From Oenococcus kitaharae (lineage in GTDB: Bacteria; Bacillota; Bacilli; Lactobacillales; Lactobacillaceae), in contig NZ_JANJQP010000003.1 of the NCBI RefSeq assembly GCF_025758695.1, positions 186,001 to 250,000 of the forward strand: a DNA stretch of 64,000 nucleotides. The letters run 5' to 3'. The position numbers and the translations under genes are program-made. Below, in pieces: positions 37,174 to 45,864 of this stretch; the stretch's first letter is position 1; each line of letters begins with the position of its first letter. Under the pieces are notes generated by a model. It saw only the letters and a program-made list of their open reading frames with translations. It searched no databases and was not told the origin of the DNA.

Positions 37174-37290
37174 ATGCATATTGAATTGGCAAAAATCCAC
37201 ATAGACTTGATTCCTGACATCAACCAGCATATTTTGGAAAAATTATATTTTCAAAAGGTGATTAACAATGAAGGCACGAATTCTTCATAG
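37174..37290 (+). CDS. Possible 38-residue small protein
   Basis: A short frame with AGGAG at 37162-37166, seven bases before its ATG. The peptide is amphipathic and mostly helical in character (starts MHIELAKIHIDLIP). It lies 40 bases before the TauE gene on the same strand. It could be a small protein, a leader peptide or a remnant of a larger gene. I recognise no family. Confidence 0.3.
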   Translation: MHIELAKIHIDLIPDINQHILEKLYFQKVINNEGTNSS

Positions 37291-37330
37291 TTGAAGACAA
37301 TTTACCGAGTTCGATATTAAGGAGAGAAAA

Positions 37331-38161
37331 ATGATTAGTATTGAAATTTTATTGTTAGTAGGCCTTCTTGCTGGTGTTTTTGGAGCCGTGTTAGGTCTAG
37401 GAGGTGGCATTATCGCAACGCCTATATTAACTATTATGATGGGAGTACCTATCAAATATGCCATTGGCGCAAGCATTATTGCTGTTATTGCGACAAGTTC
37501 CGGAGCAGCAGTTTCGTTTTTGCGAGATCGAATGCTGAATTTGAGAGTGGCAATGTTTCTTGAGATAGCTACAACTATTGGCGCTATCTCAGGAGCGCTG
37601 TTGTCAGGCGTTGTTCCAAAAGGCTTTTTATTTGTTTTATTTGGCGCTTTATTAGTTTTTTCAGCTGTCAATATGATTAAAAAATTGAGGGCAAAAAAAG
37701 AGACGAAAGATCAGGTACAGGCAGATGCTATCTCGCGTAAATTGAGATTGGACGATACTTATTATGATAAACCGTCTCAGCGAATGATTCATTATCAAGT
37801 TTCGCATGTTCCGGGTGGTTTTGCGATGATGTATGGCGCAGGTATAGCTAGCGGCTTACTAGGGATAGGAAGTGGCGCATTTAAGGTGCTCGCCATGGAT
37901 ACGATTATGGGAATGCCGATCAAACCATCCAGTGCAACGAGCAATCTGATGATTGGTGTCACGGCGTCTGCGAGTGCGATGATTTATTTCTTCAATGGAT
38001 CAATTCGCCCAGAGATCGCCGGCCCGTTATCAATTGGTATTTTAATTGGCGCACTTATTGGATCGAGAATTATGTTGTATCTGAAAGCTCGAACTATCAG
38101 GATGATTTTCATTCCTGTATTAGCATATATGGGCCTGCAGATGATGTTCAGAGGATTTTAA
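37331..38161 (+). CDS. TauE/SafE-type anion exporter
   Basis: A 276-residue membrane protein of about eight helices in two repeated halves. GAVLGLGGGIIATPIL near residue 18 and its counterpart GIASGLLGIGSGAFKVLAMD near residue 175 are the family's conserved motifs. Members export sulfite, sulfoacetate or similar anions; the substrate here is unknown. AAGGAGAG precedes the ATG. The next gene, of the DUF1634 family, is a usual partner. Confidence 0.88.
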   Translation: MISIEILLLVGLLAGVFGAVLGLGGGIIATPILTIMMGVPIKYAIGASIIAVIATSSGAAVSFLRDRMLNLRVAMFLEIATTIGAISGALLSGVVPKGFLFVLFGALLVFSAVNMIKKLRAKKETKDQVQADAISRKLRLDDTYYDKPSQRMIHYQVSHVPGGFAMMYGAGIASGLLGIGSGAFKVLAMDTIMGMPIKPSSATSNLMIGVTASASAMIYFFNGSIRPEIAGPLSIGILIGALIGSRIMLYLKARTIRMIFIPVLAYMGLQMMFRGF

Positions 38162-38163
38162 CT

Positions 38164-38538
38164 ATGGTTGAAGAAGATACAACAAAAACAAGCGAGATGA
38201 CAAGCATCGAAATTATGATTGGCAAAATTTTAAGAATAGGTGTTATCCTTTCGGGAACCATCATCACTATCGGCGTTATCATACTTTCCCTGCAGCAAAA
38301 CCAACAAGCAAACACGCTGCCAACTTCGTTGACTAGTTTGGTGCATGACTTATGCAGTTTAGAGCCTTACGCCATTATTATGCTTGGTCTCTTTTTATTG
38401 ATTTTGACCCCTGTTTTAAGAGTGGCAGCCTCAATTTATGCATTTTTTAGAGGCGGGGATAAATTGTATGGCTACATTACGACTTTGGTATTGATTATTC
38501 TTTTTTGCGGTATGGCCTTAGGTTTTGCAGAAATGTAA
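38164..38538 (+). CDS. DUF1634 family membrane protein
   Basis: A 124-residue protein with three helices (about residues 24-45, 70-95 and 102-122). It begins two bases after the TauE stop, and TauE-DUF1634 pairs recur in Firmicutes and archaea. It probably assists or stabilises the exporter. No biochemical role has been established. Confidence 0.75.
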   Translation: MVEEDTTKTSEMTSIEIMIGKILRIGVILSGTIITIGVIILSLQQNQQANTLPTSLTSLVHDLCSLEPYAIIMLGLFLLILTPVLRVAASIYAFFRGGDKLYGYITTLVLIILFCGMALGFAEM

Positions 38539-38591
38539 AATGTTTGCACCTATTATCTATCGGCACATTGGCGAAATCATGGCAGCCAGTG

Positions 38592-39494
38592 TCACGATTT
38601 ATGTGACTGCTGACCAATCAAGAGTTCTAAGAAATTCTCCACCAAGGGACTAAAGGGTTCGTTTCGCCGCCACATAACAGCTAATTGTGTTTCCAAGCTT
38701 TTCGCCCGTATTTCCCGCATATGGAAACGCCGATCCCGCTGTTCTTGAATTTGCAGGATGGCAGAATGTGGTACTAAGGCAGTACCAAAGCCGCATTTAG
38801 CCCAATCCAATGCTGTTCTGGCATCATCACAACGGACGACGATCAGTGGATTCAGGCCAGCCTCGGCAAAAGCACCTTTTATAACTTCTTCAAATCTTCT
38901 GTAGATGATTAAAGGCACATTGGCAAGATCTTTTAACTCAACACTGGATGATGTCTCTGCCTGATCCACCTGACCTGGGTCTGCCCACGAAGCTGCAATC
39001 ATTGGTTCTTTATCAAAATAATAACCGATCACGCCATTACTTGAAAAAGGAGTCCGCAAAATTGCTAGATCAATCAATCCCTTTTCCAGGTAACCTAGTA
39101 ATTTATACGTATTACCCTCTATGATATTGATGCTGATATTGGGATAGTATTTTTTAAGTTGCAGCAAGTTGAGATTCGGCAGCTTATTTATTGAAGATGA
39201 GACGCTGCCAATTGATAATGACCCGGAAATACCTTTATGCAGGTACTGTACCTTGCCTTGAGCGACCCTGGATAACTCAGTTATTTGTTCAGCATATGGT
39301 TTGAAAATCTTGCCGGCATCGGTCAGAGAAATTCCTCTCGGGCCTCTGACAAATAAACTAGTATCTAGTTCCTGCTCTAATTGCTTAATTTCATAACTCA
39401 AAAGCGGCTGCTTGATATGCAATTGTTTTGCCGCGGCCGTGATCTGTCCTTCTTCACAGATGACGACAAAATACTTTAATTGCTTTAAATTCAT
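38592..39494 (-). CDS. LysR-family transcriptional regulator
   Basis: A 300-residue LTTR. The N-terminal winged helix-turn-helix is QLKYFVVICEEGQITAAAKQLHIKQPLLSYEIKQLE and the effector-binding domain spans residues 90-295. It is encoded opposite the TauE-DUF1634 pair, whose stop codon faces its own, and upstream of an LCP gene in divergent orientation. The target could be any of these; the ligand is unknown. A GAGG ribosome site precedes the ATG. The -35/-10 of the divergent gap was not resolved. Confidence 0.9.
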   Translation of the reverse strand: MNLKQLKYFVVICEEGQITAAAKQLHIKQPLLSYEIKQLEQELDTSLFVRGPRGISLTDAGKIFKPYAEQITELSRVAQGKVQYLHKGISGSLSIGSVSSSINKLPNLNLLQLKKYYPNISINIIEGNTYKLLGYLEKGLIDLAILRTPFSSNGVIGYYFDKEPMIAASWADPGQVDQAETSSSVELKDLANVPLIIYRRFEEVIKGAFAEAGLNPLIVVRCDDARTALDWAKCGFGTALVPHSAILQIQEQRDRRFHMREIRAKSLETQLAVMWRRNEPFSPLVENFLELLIGQQSHKS

Positions 39495-39589
39495 AAGAAA
39501 ACCTCAAAATAAGTTTAACGATTTTGGCCGCGTGATGCCGCAGGCAAGCCAACATATAGCCATTCTAGATCTCACGGAAAGGAAAAACG

Positions 39590-40651
39590 ATGCACAAAAT
39601 TAGATCAAGAATTTTCATTTTTATTTTCATAGCAGCCTTATTGCTGCTTGGATATCATTTTTTGAACTTGTCTCAATCCTTTAAAAAAACAAGCCTTGGA
39701 TTAACAGATAAAGTACAGTCTGCACATAACAATAAACTTCTAAATAGTAAAAAGCCCTTTTCGATCCTGCTCTTGGGCACCGATACTGGTGATTTGAACC
39801 GAACCGACAAAGGCAGAACTGATTCTATGATGCTAGTAACAGTTAATGAGCAAAAGAGAAGGACGACGCTCGTTTCTATTCCAAGAGATACGATGGTGGC
39901 AATTCCCGGATTAGAGAATACTTTTCCACAAAAAATAAATTCAGTCTATACTTTTACTAACCTCAAGCAGACTGTGTCTGATGTTTCGCATTATTTAAAT
40001 GTGCCAATCAATTTTGTGGCGCTGGTTAATATGGGCGGATTAATCAAAATGGTGGATCAAGTAGGCGGCGTCCAGGTGAAATCGCCTCTGAATTTTTCTT
40101 ATAATCCGTATACTGCTCACGATACGGGTAATGACATTTATCGTTTCATCAAGGGATCATCCACTTACTATCACAGTACCGACGGTACTGATTGGACTGA
40201 ATATCAGCGTATGGATGGACAAGCCGCTTTGGCTTTCACGAGAATGCGTTATGATGATCCGCTGGGCGATTATGGTCGAACCCAGAGACAAAGACTCGTG
40301 ATACAGGCACTTTTAAACAAAGCAAAAAATCCGGCTGTTTTTTTAACCAGTTCTTTTGTTAATTCTCTGGCCTCAAATGTGAAGACTAATTTAGTGCTGA
40401 ATGACTTTCTTTTGATCGCAAAAAATTATGCGAATGCCAAAAAACACGTTCAATCGTACTCAATACAAGGTACTTCTGATTGGGAAGACGGCGTATCCTT
40501 TCAAGTTGTATCGAAAACGAGTCAGCAGGTAGGAACAGACAAAATTAGGCGGGCTTTAAATATCAAGCCAGCCGTCACTGGTCCTGCATTGATGGGAAAC
40601 AGCGACTCTCTTATTATTCCATCGAACGTTGCTGCTATCCTGCAGCGTTGA
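39590..40651 (+). CDS. LytR-CpsA-Psr (LCP) family protein, paralog 1
   Basis: A 353-residue membrane-anchored protein with an N-terminal helix (residues 9-26). The LCP catalytic domain includes SILLLGTDTGD near residue 58, the RTDSMMLVTVN acidic cluster, and SIPRDTMVAIPG. The Arg-rich pocket lies in FTRMRYDDPLGDYGRTQRQR near residue 215. LCP enzymes move wall teichoic acid or polysaccharide from undecaprenyl carriers to peptidoglycan. A second LCP gene lies at 61544-62860. AAAGGA precedes the ATG. Confidence 0.92.
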   Translation: MHKIRSRIFIFIFIAALLLLGYHFLNLSQSFKKTSLGLTDKVQSAHNNKLLNSKKPFSILLLGTDTGDLNRTDKGRTDSMMLVTVNEQKRRTTLVSIPRDTMVAIPGLENTFPQKINSVYTFTNLKQTVSDVSHYLNVPINFVALVNMGGLIKMVDQVGGVQVKSPLNFSYNPYTAHDTGNDIYRFIKGSSTYYHSTDGTDWTEYQRMDGQAALAFTRMRYDDPLGDYGRTQRQRLVIQALLNKAKNPAVFLTSSFVNSLASNVKTNLVLNDFLLIAKNYANAKKHVQSYSIQGTSDWEDGVSFQVVSKTSQQVGTDKIRRALNIKPAVTGPALMGNSDSLIIPSNVAAILQR

Positions 40652-40717
40652 TAGGGGAATTTCTGAAAAAAATCAGTTTATAGGCTTTTATTATCGCCAA
40701 TAAAGATAACTAAAAAT

Positions 40718-40789
40718 GCGCAAGGAGGGAATCGAACCCTCATCTCAGGAACCGGAATCCTACGTGATGATCCATTACACTACTCGCGC
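40718..40789 (-). tRNA. tRNA-Arg (anticodon CCG)
   Basis: A 72-base gene on the minus strand. Acceptor GCGCGAG pairs with CTTGCGC (one G-U and one A-U pair near the base). The D loop has AATGG. The anticodon stem AGGA/TCCT holds loop TTCCGGT, anticodon CCG. The T arm reads AGGGTTCGATTCCCT. No CCA is encoded. It reads the CGG codon. Confidence 0.93.
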
Positions 40790-40905
40790 GAACATTACTA
40801 TTATACTAGATAAGAAGGCTAATCTATTTTTGTTTTCAGGCTTTTGGACAAAGTGGTATTTTCAATAAGATTTTGTGAAATGTATAACCTGTGTCAAGGT
40901 AAAAA

Positions 40906-40958
40906 AAGCTTGTCAGACGGGCTAATGGTCAAGCTTTGTCAAAAGCCCGTGTTATACT
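40906..40958 (+). promoter_or_regulatory. Promoter and operator-like repeats of gap
   Basis: TGTTATACT (40950-40958) is an extended -10. Upstream, AAGCTTGTCA (40906-40915) recurs as AAGCTTTGTCA (40931-40941), and ACGGGCT (40917-40923) is inverted as AGCCCGT (40944-40950). These repeats around the -35 region look like an operator. They do not match the CggR consensus closely. Confidence 0.5.
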
Positions 40959-41003
40959 ATTTACGGACAATATCCAAATATTCATAAGAGGAGAAAATTT
41001 TCT

Positions 41004-42029
41004 ATGACTGTAAAGATTGGTATTAATGGATTCGGACGTATTGGCCGTTTGGCTTTCCGTCGGATCCTTGAGTTACAAGATGAAGCCTCTGATATTGAAG
41101 TTGTTGCGATCAACGATTTAACAACACCTTCAATGCTGGCTTATCTGCTCAAGTACGATACCACTCATGGCACATTGAACGCCGATGTTTCAGCTAATGA
41201 TGAGACAGCTACTTTGACGGTTAACGGCAAAGACTATCATATCTATTCTGAAAGAGATGCTCACAACCTTCCTTGGGTTAAGAACGATGGTGTTGAATAT
41301 GTTCTTGAGTGTACTGGATTCTACACTTCCAAAGAAAAAGCACAGGCTCATATCGATGCCGGTGCTAAGCGTGTATTAATTTCTGCCCCAGCCGGTGCTG
41401 TACCAACAGTTGTTTACGGTGTTAACCAAGACATTCTGACATCTGCCGATACAATTGTTTCTGCTGGTTCTTGCACGACCCAGTCATTGGCACCAATGGC
41501 ACGTTTGCTGCAAGACAAGTTTGGTGTTGAAGTTGGTACAATGACGACTGTTCATGCCTACACTTCTACTCAGATGATCCTTGATGGACCTCGCGGTTCT
41601 AAGAAGCGTTCTAACCGTACAGCTGCTTCCAACACGATTCCTCATAGCAGTGGTGCTGCCAAGGCTATTGGCTTGGTTGTTCCTGAAGTTGACGGCAAGA
41701 TGAACGGTCATGCTCAGCGTGTTCCAGTTATCGATGGTTCTGTGACTGAATTGACAAGTATTTTGTCAAAGAAAGTTACTGTTGAAGAAGTGAACGATGC
41801 CTTTAAAGAATATACAAAGGGTAACGAAAGCTTTGGTTGGAACGATGATGAAATTGTCTCTTCTGATATCATCAACGATACTCACAGTGCTGTTTTTGAC
41901 CCAACTCAGACTCAGATCGTCGCTGGCGGTGATTTCCAGTTGGTTAAGACTGTTTCATGGTATGACAACGAATACGGTTTCACATCCAACATGGTCCGCA
42001 CTTTGCTCCACTTTGCAAAATTAGACTAA
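41004..42029 (+). CDS. gap: Glyceraldehyde-3-phosphate dehydrogenase
   Basis: A 341-residue glycolytic dehydrogenase. [15 protein letters not shown] is the NAD-binding loop, the nucleophile C157 is in [10 protein letters not shown], and [16 protein letters not shown] near residue 180 and WYDNEYGF near residue 320 are conserved. The residue after CTT is Gln where many homologs have Asn. AGGAG precedes the ATG. It is followed by a terminator and then secG; the other glycolytic genes are not in the window. Confidence 0.97.
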   Translation: MTVKIGINGFGRIGRLAFRRILELQDEASDIEVVAINDLTTPSMLAYLLKYDTTHGTLNADVSANDETATLTVNGKDYHIYSERDAHNLPWVKNDGVEYVLECTGFYTSKEKAQAHIDAGAKRVLISAPAGAVPTVVYGVNQDILTSADTIVSAGSCTTQSLAPMARLLQDKFGVEVGTMTTVHAYTSTQMILDGPRGSKKRSNRTAASNTIPHSSGAAKAIGLVVPEVDGKMNGHAQRVPVIDGSVTELTSILSKKVTVEEVNDAFKEYTKGNESFGWNDDEIVSSDIINDTHSAVFDPTQTQIVAGGDFQLVKTVSWYDNEYGFTSNMVRTLLHFAKLD

Positions 42030-42067
42030 TTTTATATAGATAAGATGAGCCATAAATTGTATTGATT

Positions 42068-42095
42068 AAAACCTCGGTTTTTCCGAGGTTTTTTG
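42068..42095 (+). terminator. Terminator after gap
   Basis: AAAACCTCGG/CCGAGGTTTTTT stem, TTTTT loop. Confidence 0.92.
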
Positions 42096-42149
42096 TTTCT
42101 GCACAATGCTCTTTGTCAAACGGAATCAATCTGATATACTGGATGGAGT

Positions 42150-42386
42150 ATGGCACAGTTGATTTTAACAGCATTAGTCGTTATCGGTATCGTCTTGATT
42201 ATTTGTATTATGATGCAGCCCAGCAAACAGCAGGACGCATTGAATGCTTTGTCAGGCGGCGCCAGCGACCTCTTTCAGGCACAAAAGTCACGTGGCTTTG
42301 AGGCTGTCATGAAAAGAATTACAGCAATCCTTGGCGGCATTTGGTTGATCCTAGGCTTGCTGTTAATGCTTTTGCAAAATAGATAA
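42150..42386 (+). CDS. secG: Preprotein translocase subunit SecG
   Basis: A 78-residue protein with two helices (residues 3-20 and 55-75) and an intervening cytosolic loop with the conserved GGASDLF and RGFEAVMKRIT. It assists the SecYEG channel. TATACT and GGATGGAG lie just before the ATG. It is monocistronic between two terminators. Confidence 0.93.
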   Translation: MAQLILTALVVIGIVLIICIMMQPSKQQDALNALSGGASDLFQAQKSRGFEAVMKRITAILGGIWLILGLLLMLLQNR

Positions 42387-42396
42387 TAAGCAAATT

Positions 42397-42427
42397 AAAA
42401 GCGATTCCATTCAGAATCGCTTTTTTT
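42397..42427. terminator. Terminator after secG, shared with pepS
   Basis: AAAAGCGATTC/GAATCGC stem and T run; it overlaps the end of the convergent pepS gene. Confidence 0.85.
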
Positions 42428-43664
42428 ATGCCCAATCACCATTTCTAAATACTGGAATAATACGGTCGTCTTGTGTGACACCGTCAATAGCCATATCGCT
42501 AGAACCGATCATGAAATCCACATGTACATCGCTTTGATTCCAGCCATATGATGCAAGTGTCTTCTCATCAAGTTCTTCACCCTTTTGAATATTAGTGTTG
42601 TATGCCTGGCCGATAGCGACATGGTCTGAGGCATTTTCGTCAAATAATGTGTTATAGAACAAGACACCTGCATCATTAATCGGCGAGTGGAAGGGAACGA
42701 GACTAACTTCACCAAAAGAATGCGAGCCAGCATCTGTAGCGATCAGGTCTTTTAGTACTGCTTCACCACTTGAAGCTTGTGCCTTAACAATCTGGCCATC
42801 TTTGACTTGCAGAACAATATCTTGAATCAGATTGCCACTGTAGCTTAATGGCAGCGTTGAAGCAATTGTACCGTCAATATGGCGGTTGTCTGGTGCAGTA
42901 AAGACTTCTTCGGTTGGCATATTAGGAATAAAGGGATTCCCGCTTCGATCGACTGAACTAGCAGCCTCCCAACGATGGTGCTCTGCTAAGCCAATCGTAA
43001 AATCACTTTTGGCCGACTTGTAACGCAGTTCTTTAAAATTCTGTTCTGTCAGCCAATCAGCATGGGCTTTTAATTCAGCGACATGCTGATCCCATTCGGC
43101 GATTGGATCATTATCTTCACTGATGCGGACTGTTTTTAAAATTTCCTGCCAAAGGCGTTCTGCAGCTTCTTGACCATGCAAATCCGGAAATACTTTTTCT
43201 GCCCAAGCAATCGAAGGCGCTGCCACGACAAGCCAGGAAATAACATCGGCAGTCGTTTTTTGAGCGACCGTTTTTAGTGCGGGCCGTAAAGCTTGCCGCC
43301 TATTAGCAATCACTTGAGGGTCAATACCGCTTAAATTATCAGGGTTGTCAGACATAATTGAAATTCTTGTCGCGTTTTTCCGACCAATCAGATCGTCGCC
43401 CCAGACTTTTAAGTATTCGGGCGTTTCACTAATGACTGCCGGACTCGCATGCAAATAAAATTCCCTTGTTTCTAGTGCATTGTGCCATTGAACCTGTACC
43501 TGCACAGCACCGGCTTGATAGGCGCGCTTGACCAATTTTTCAGCAAAATAATCAGTTTCTGTATTCGAGTAGATAACGACTGTCTGCCTGGGCGCTACAT
43601 GAGCACCTTTCTTGATAATCAGATCAGCAAACTTGTCGATTTGTTTATTCAATGCTGGAAACAT
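42426..43664 (-). CDS. pepS: Aminopeptidase PepS (M29 family)
   Basis: A 412-residue zinc/cobalt aminopeptidase. The C-terminal half holds the metal ligands: NMPTEEVFTAPD near residue 250, EVSLVPFHSPI near 318, FDENASDHVAIGQAY near 340, and HVDFMIGSSDMAIDG near 385. It removes N-terminal residues from peptides, in line with the amino-acid needs of this organism. GGGAGAA precedes the ATG. It is convergent with secG. Family identity is firm; the symbol is by similarity. Confidence 0.92.
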   Translation of the reverse strand: MFPALNKQIDKFADLIIKKGAHVAPRQTVVIYSNTETDYFAEKLVKRAYQAGAVQVQVQWHNALETREFYLHASPAVISETPEYLKVWGDDLIGRKNATRISIMSDNPDNLSGIDPQVIANRRQALRPALKTVAQKTTADVISWLVVAAPSIAWAEKVFPDLHGQEAAERLWQEILKTVRISEDNDPIAEWDQHVAELKAHADWLTEQNFKELRYKSAKSDFTIGLAEHHRWEAASSVDRSGNPFIPNMPTEEVFTAPDNRHIDGTIASTLPLSYSGNLIQDIVLQVKDGQIVKAQASSGEAVLKDLIATDAGSHSFGEVSLVPFHSPINDAGVLFYNTLFDENASDHVAIGQAYNTNIQKGEELDEKTLASYGWNQSDVHVDFMIGSSDMAIDGVTQDDRIIPVFRNGDWA

Positions 43665-43752
43665 ATTTTTCTCCCTGACGGCAACGTTTTGGTTGGATAC
43701 CTGGTCTGCCTGGTAACCATCAACATAATTATAGCGGACGCCAAGACTTAGT

Positions 43753-43765
43753 TATAATAAGAAAG
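43753..43765 (+). promoter_or_regulatory. -10 box of a probable leaderless promoter (GTG start)
   Basis: Exact TATAAT (43753-43758), then seven bases, then GTG. Confidence 0.6.
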
Positions 43766-44653
43766 GTGCAGAGGAAACGGAAAAATAAAAAGAAAGGGAT
43801 GCTGGATTACATCTTTTACATCCTTGTTATTGTAGGTTTTCTTTGGACGGTCAGTTTGTGGGTCTTTGCGAGTGTTCCTAGCCAAAAGAGCCGGCCTGCT
43901 GTGCAATCATCTTCTAGTTCTAAGCCAATCAAGCAGGCGCTTTCAAAAAGTGAAGTTTCAAAAAGTTCTAAACGTCAATCAAGCCGCGCCTCGAGCAGTT
44001 CTGATAGTCAGAGTGGCGGCAGTACTCGGGCTAAATTGGCTAGCGGCAAGTTTGCTAGAGGAACAACTTTGAGCTCGGATCAGCCCTATAGCGATTATTC
44101 TTATTTGCGTGCGCAGGGATTAAGTTTTGTCTATTTTCGCGCCACGACTGGCGGCAGCGATTTTGATGATTTGTATATGTCATCTCTGAAGTCGGCGCGG
44201 GACGCAGGTCTGTCGGCCGGCGCGGTGCTGATCTATGATTCTTTCACGACAGCTTATGCGGCTTATTTATATTTCGTGCAGAATGTAGGCCGTCAAGTAG
44301 GGAACTTACCGATCGCTATTTCTGTAACCGATGACGATATTACTGACAACAATTCAATTGCCAATCTGCGTGGCCTGATTTTGGATCTAAGGTCCTATTA
44401 TCCAAAAAATTCTGTCATTGTCCGCTGCGACAAGGCAGTCTACGATCGGATTCAAGCACAGCTGGCGCCATTGAATATGAGGTATTGGCTGCTAGAAAAC
44501 AGTCTGGACAACACCGATACGGTTAATCAATTTGTACAGTATAATGCCAATGGGAAGGTTGGTTCCGGTATTCGTTCTTTCCGCCTGCCTTTGTCGATTT
44601 TTAACGGCAGACTATCTGATTTAAAAAACCTATCAAGGGAGATTGAAAAATGA
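43766..44653 (+). CDS. Membrane-anchored GH25-like (lysozyme-type) protein
   Basis: A 295-residue protein. An N-terminal helix (residues 12-32) is followed by a Ser/Lys-rich linker to about residue 80. The remaining 200 residues have the order of GH25 muramidases (SYLRAQGLSFVYFRATTGGS, SARDAGLSAGAVLIYDS, PIAISVTDDDI). The usual Asp at the first strand and the DxE pair are not clear, so the domain may be inactive or diverged. The start is GTG with TATAAT seven bases upstream and no ribosome site. It overlaps the next gene as ATGA. Confidence 0.65.
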   Translation: MQRKRKNKKKGMLDYIFYILVIVGFLWTVSLWVFASVPSQKSRPAVQSSSSSKPIKQALSKSEVSKSSKRQSSRASSSSDSQSGGSTRAKLASGKFARGTTLSSDQPYSDYSYLRAQGLSFVYFRATTGGSDFDDLYMSSLKSARDAGLSAGAVLIYDSFTTAYAAYLYFVQNVGRQVGNLPIAISVTDDDITDNNSIANLRGLILDLRSYYPKNSVIVRCDKAVYDRIQAQLAPLNMRYWLLENSLDNTDTVNQFVQYNANGKVGSGIRSFRLPLSIFNGRLSDLKNLSREIEK

Positions 44654-45654
44654 TAAAGCTCGGTCTTGTTGGCACACACTGGATTACCGCACAGTTTGCT
44701 CAAGCGGCTATTGAATCACAAGGATTTATCATATCGGCTGTCTACTCGCGCAGCAAAGAGACGGCTGATGATTTTATTAAACAGATTGGTCAGCCAGCCG
44801 CGGCATTTGACAATTTTGATGCATTTTTAGATTCCGGTATACAGGCAGTCTATCTTGCATCCCCAAATTCATTTCATTTTCGGCACGCACAGTCTGCTCT
44901 CAAACATGGTCTTGATATCATTGTTGAGAAACCAAGTTTTTCAAACACACATGAATTTCAGGAAATTATGAAGCTGCTGGCTGAAAATCCTGAGCGTCGT
45001 TTCTTTGAAGCGGCTCGGAACTACCATGATCCTATTTTCAAGATTATCAAAGACAAGATTACCGATTTGAAGACAATACAAGGTGCCAACTTGGTTTATG
45101 CCAATTATTCAAGTCGTTATGATCAATATTTAGCTGACCAGCTGCATGCACCGAATGTTTTTACTAGGAAATTCTCCGGTGGTGCCCTATACGATTTAGG
45201 CGTTTACCCGCTTTATGACGCCATTGGCTGGTTTGGTTATCCTGATAAGGCTGACTATCGGGCGCGTCTGCTTGAAAACGGCATTGATGGTTCTGGTGTC
45301 ATCAGTTTGGATTATGCTGCTTTTACGGTGAACATTCTGATCTCCAAGATTTTTACGTCTTCGGCGCCAAGCGAGGTCTTCGGATTAAAGGATCGTTTGT
45401 TGATTGATAGTCCCTCTGAATTAAATCATGTCGAGCTGATTGACGGGAATGGTCATCGTGAACAATTAGCATTAGGGACAGAACAAAATCCGCTGCTGGC
45501 AGAAGCACGGGATTTTGCTCGGATACTGAGTGATCGACATTCAGAAGCTAATCTTGTAGAATATGAGAATTGGCTTGCAACCGCGTCTCAGATTAATCCG
45601 CTGATGTTTGACCTGAGGAAAAGCGCTGGTATCCGCTTTGCCGCCGATGATTGA
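44650..45654 (+). CDS. Gfo/Idh/MocA family oxidoreductase
   Basis: A 334-residue NAD(P)-dependent oxidoreductase. The N-terminal Rossmann domain starts KLGLVGTHWITAQFAQAA. EKPSF near residue 97 is the conserved Lys segment of the family. GGALYDLGVYPLYDAIGW near residue 178 is the C-terminal domain signature. Members act on sugars, inositol or related polyols; this one has no assigned substrate. It overlaps the GH25-like gene and has AGGGAGA before its ATG. Confidence 0.9.
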   Translation: MIKLGLVGTHWITAQFAQAAIESQGFIISAVYSRSKETADDFIKQIGQPAAAFDNFDAFLDSGIQAVYLASPNSFHFRHAQSALKHGLDIIVEKPSFSNTHEFQEIMKLLAENPERRFFEAARNYHDPIFKIIKDKITDLKTIQGANLVYANYSSRYDQYLADQLHAPNVFTRKFSGGALYDLGVYPLYDAIGWFGYPDKADYRARLLENGIDGSGVISLDYAAFTVNILISKIFTSSAPSEVFGLKDRLLIDSPSELNHVELIDGNGHREQLALGTEQNPLLAEARDFARILSDRHSEANLVEYENWLATASQINPLMFDLRKSAGIRFAADD

Positions 45655-45661
45655 TTTTTTT

Positions 45662-45734
45662 GGCTCAGTAGTTTAACGGGATAAAACACGGACCTCCTAA
45701 GTCTAAGCTCCCGGTTCGAGTCCGGGCTGGGCCA
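45662..45734 (+). tRNA. tRNA-Arg (anticodon CCT)
   Basis: A 73-base gene: acceptor GGCTCAG/CTGGGCC, anticodon stem GGAC/GTCT with loop CTCCTAA (anticodon CCT, reads AGG), T arm CCCGGTTCGAGTCCGGG, discriminator A. It starts seven bases after the preceding gene's stop codon. Confidence 0.93.
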
Positions 45735-45744
45735 TTATGACAAT

Positions 45745-45775
45745 AAAACCGCCATCGTTGAAGTGGCGGTTTTTG
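45745..45775 (+). terminator. Terminator after tRNA-Arg(CCT)
   Basis: AAAACCGCCA/TGGCGGTTTTT stem with a nine-base loop. Confidence 0.9.
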
Positions 45776-45864
45776 TTTGCTTAATCCTTGATATTAAAGG
45801 GTTCTTGTCCATTAATTAAATGCTAGAAGTTGCAAGAAATACAGGGAATTTATTGGCATATTTT

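Noticed and set aside
37013-37204. 63-codon plus-strand frame in the gap before the TauE gene
   Set aside because: No ribosome site, no homology signal, and it overlaps the better-supported small frame at 37174.
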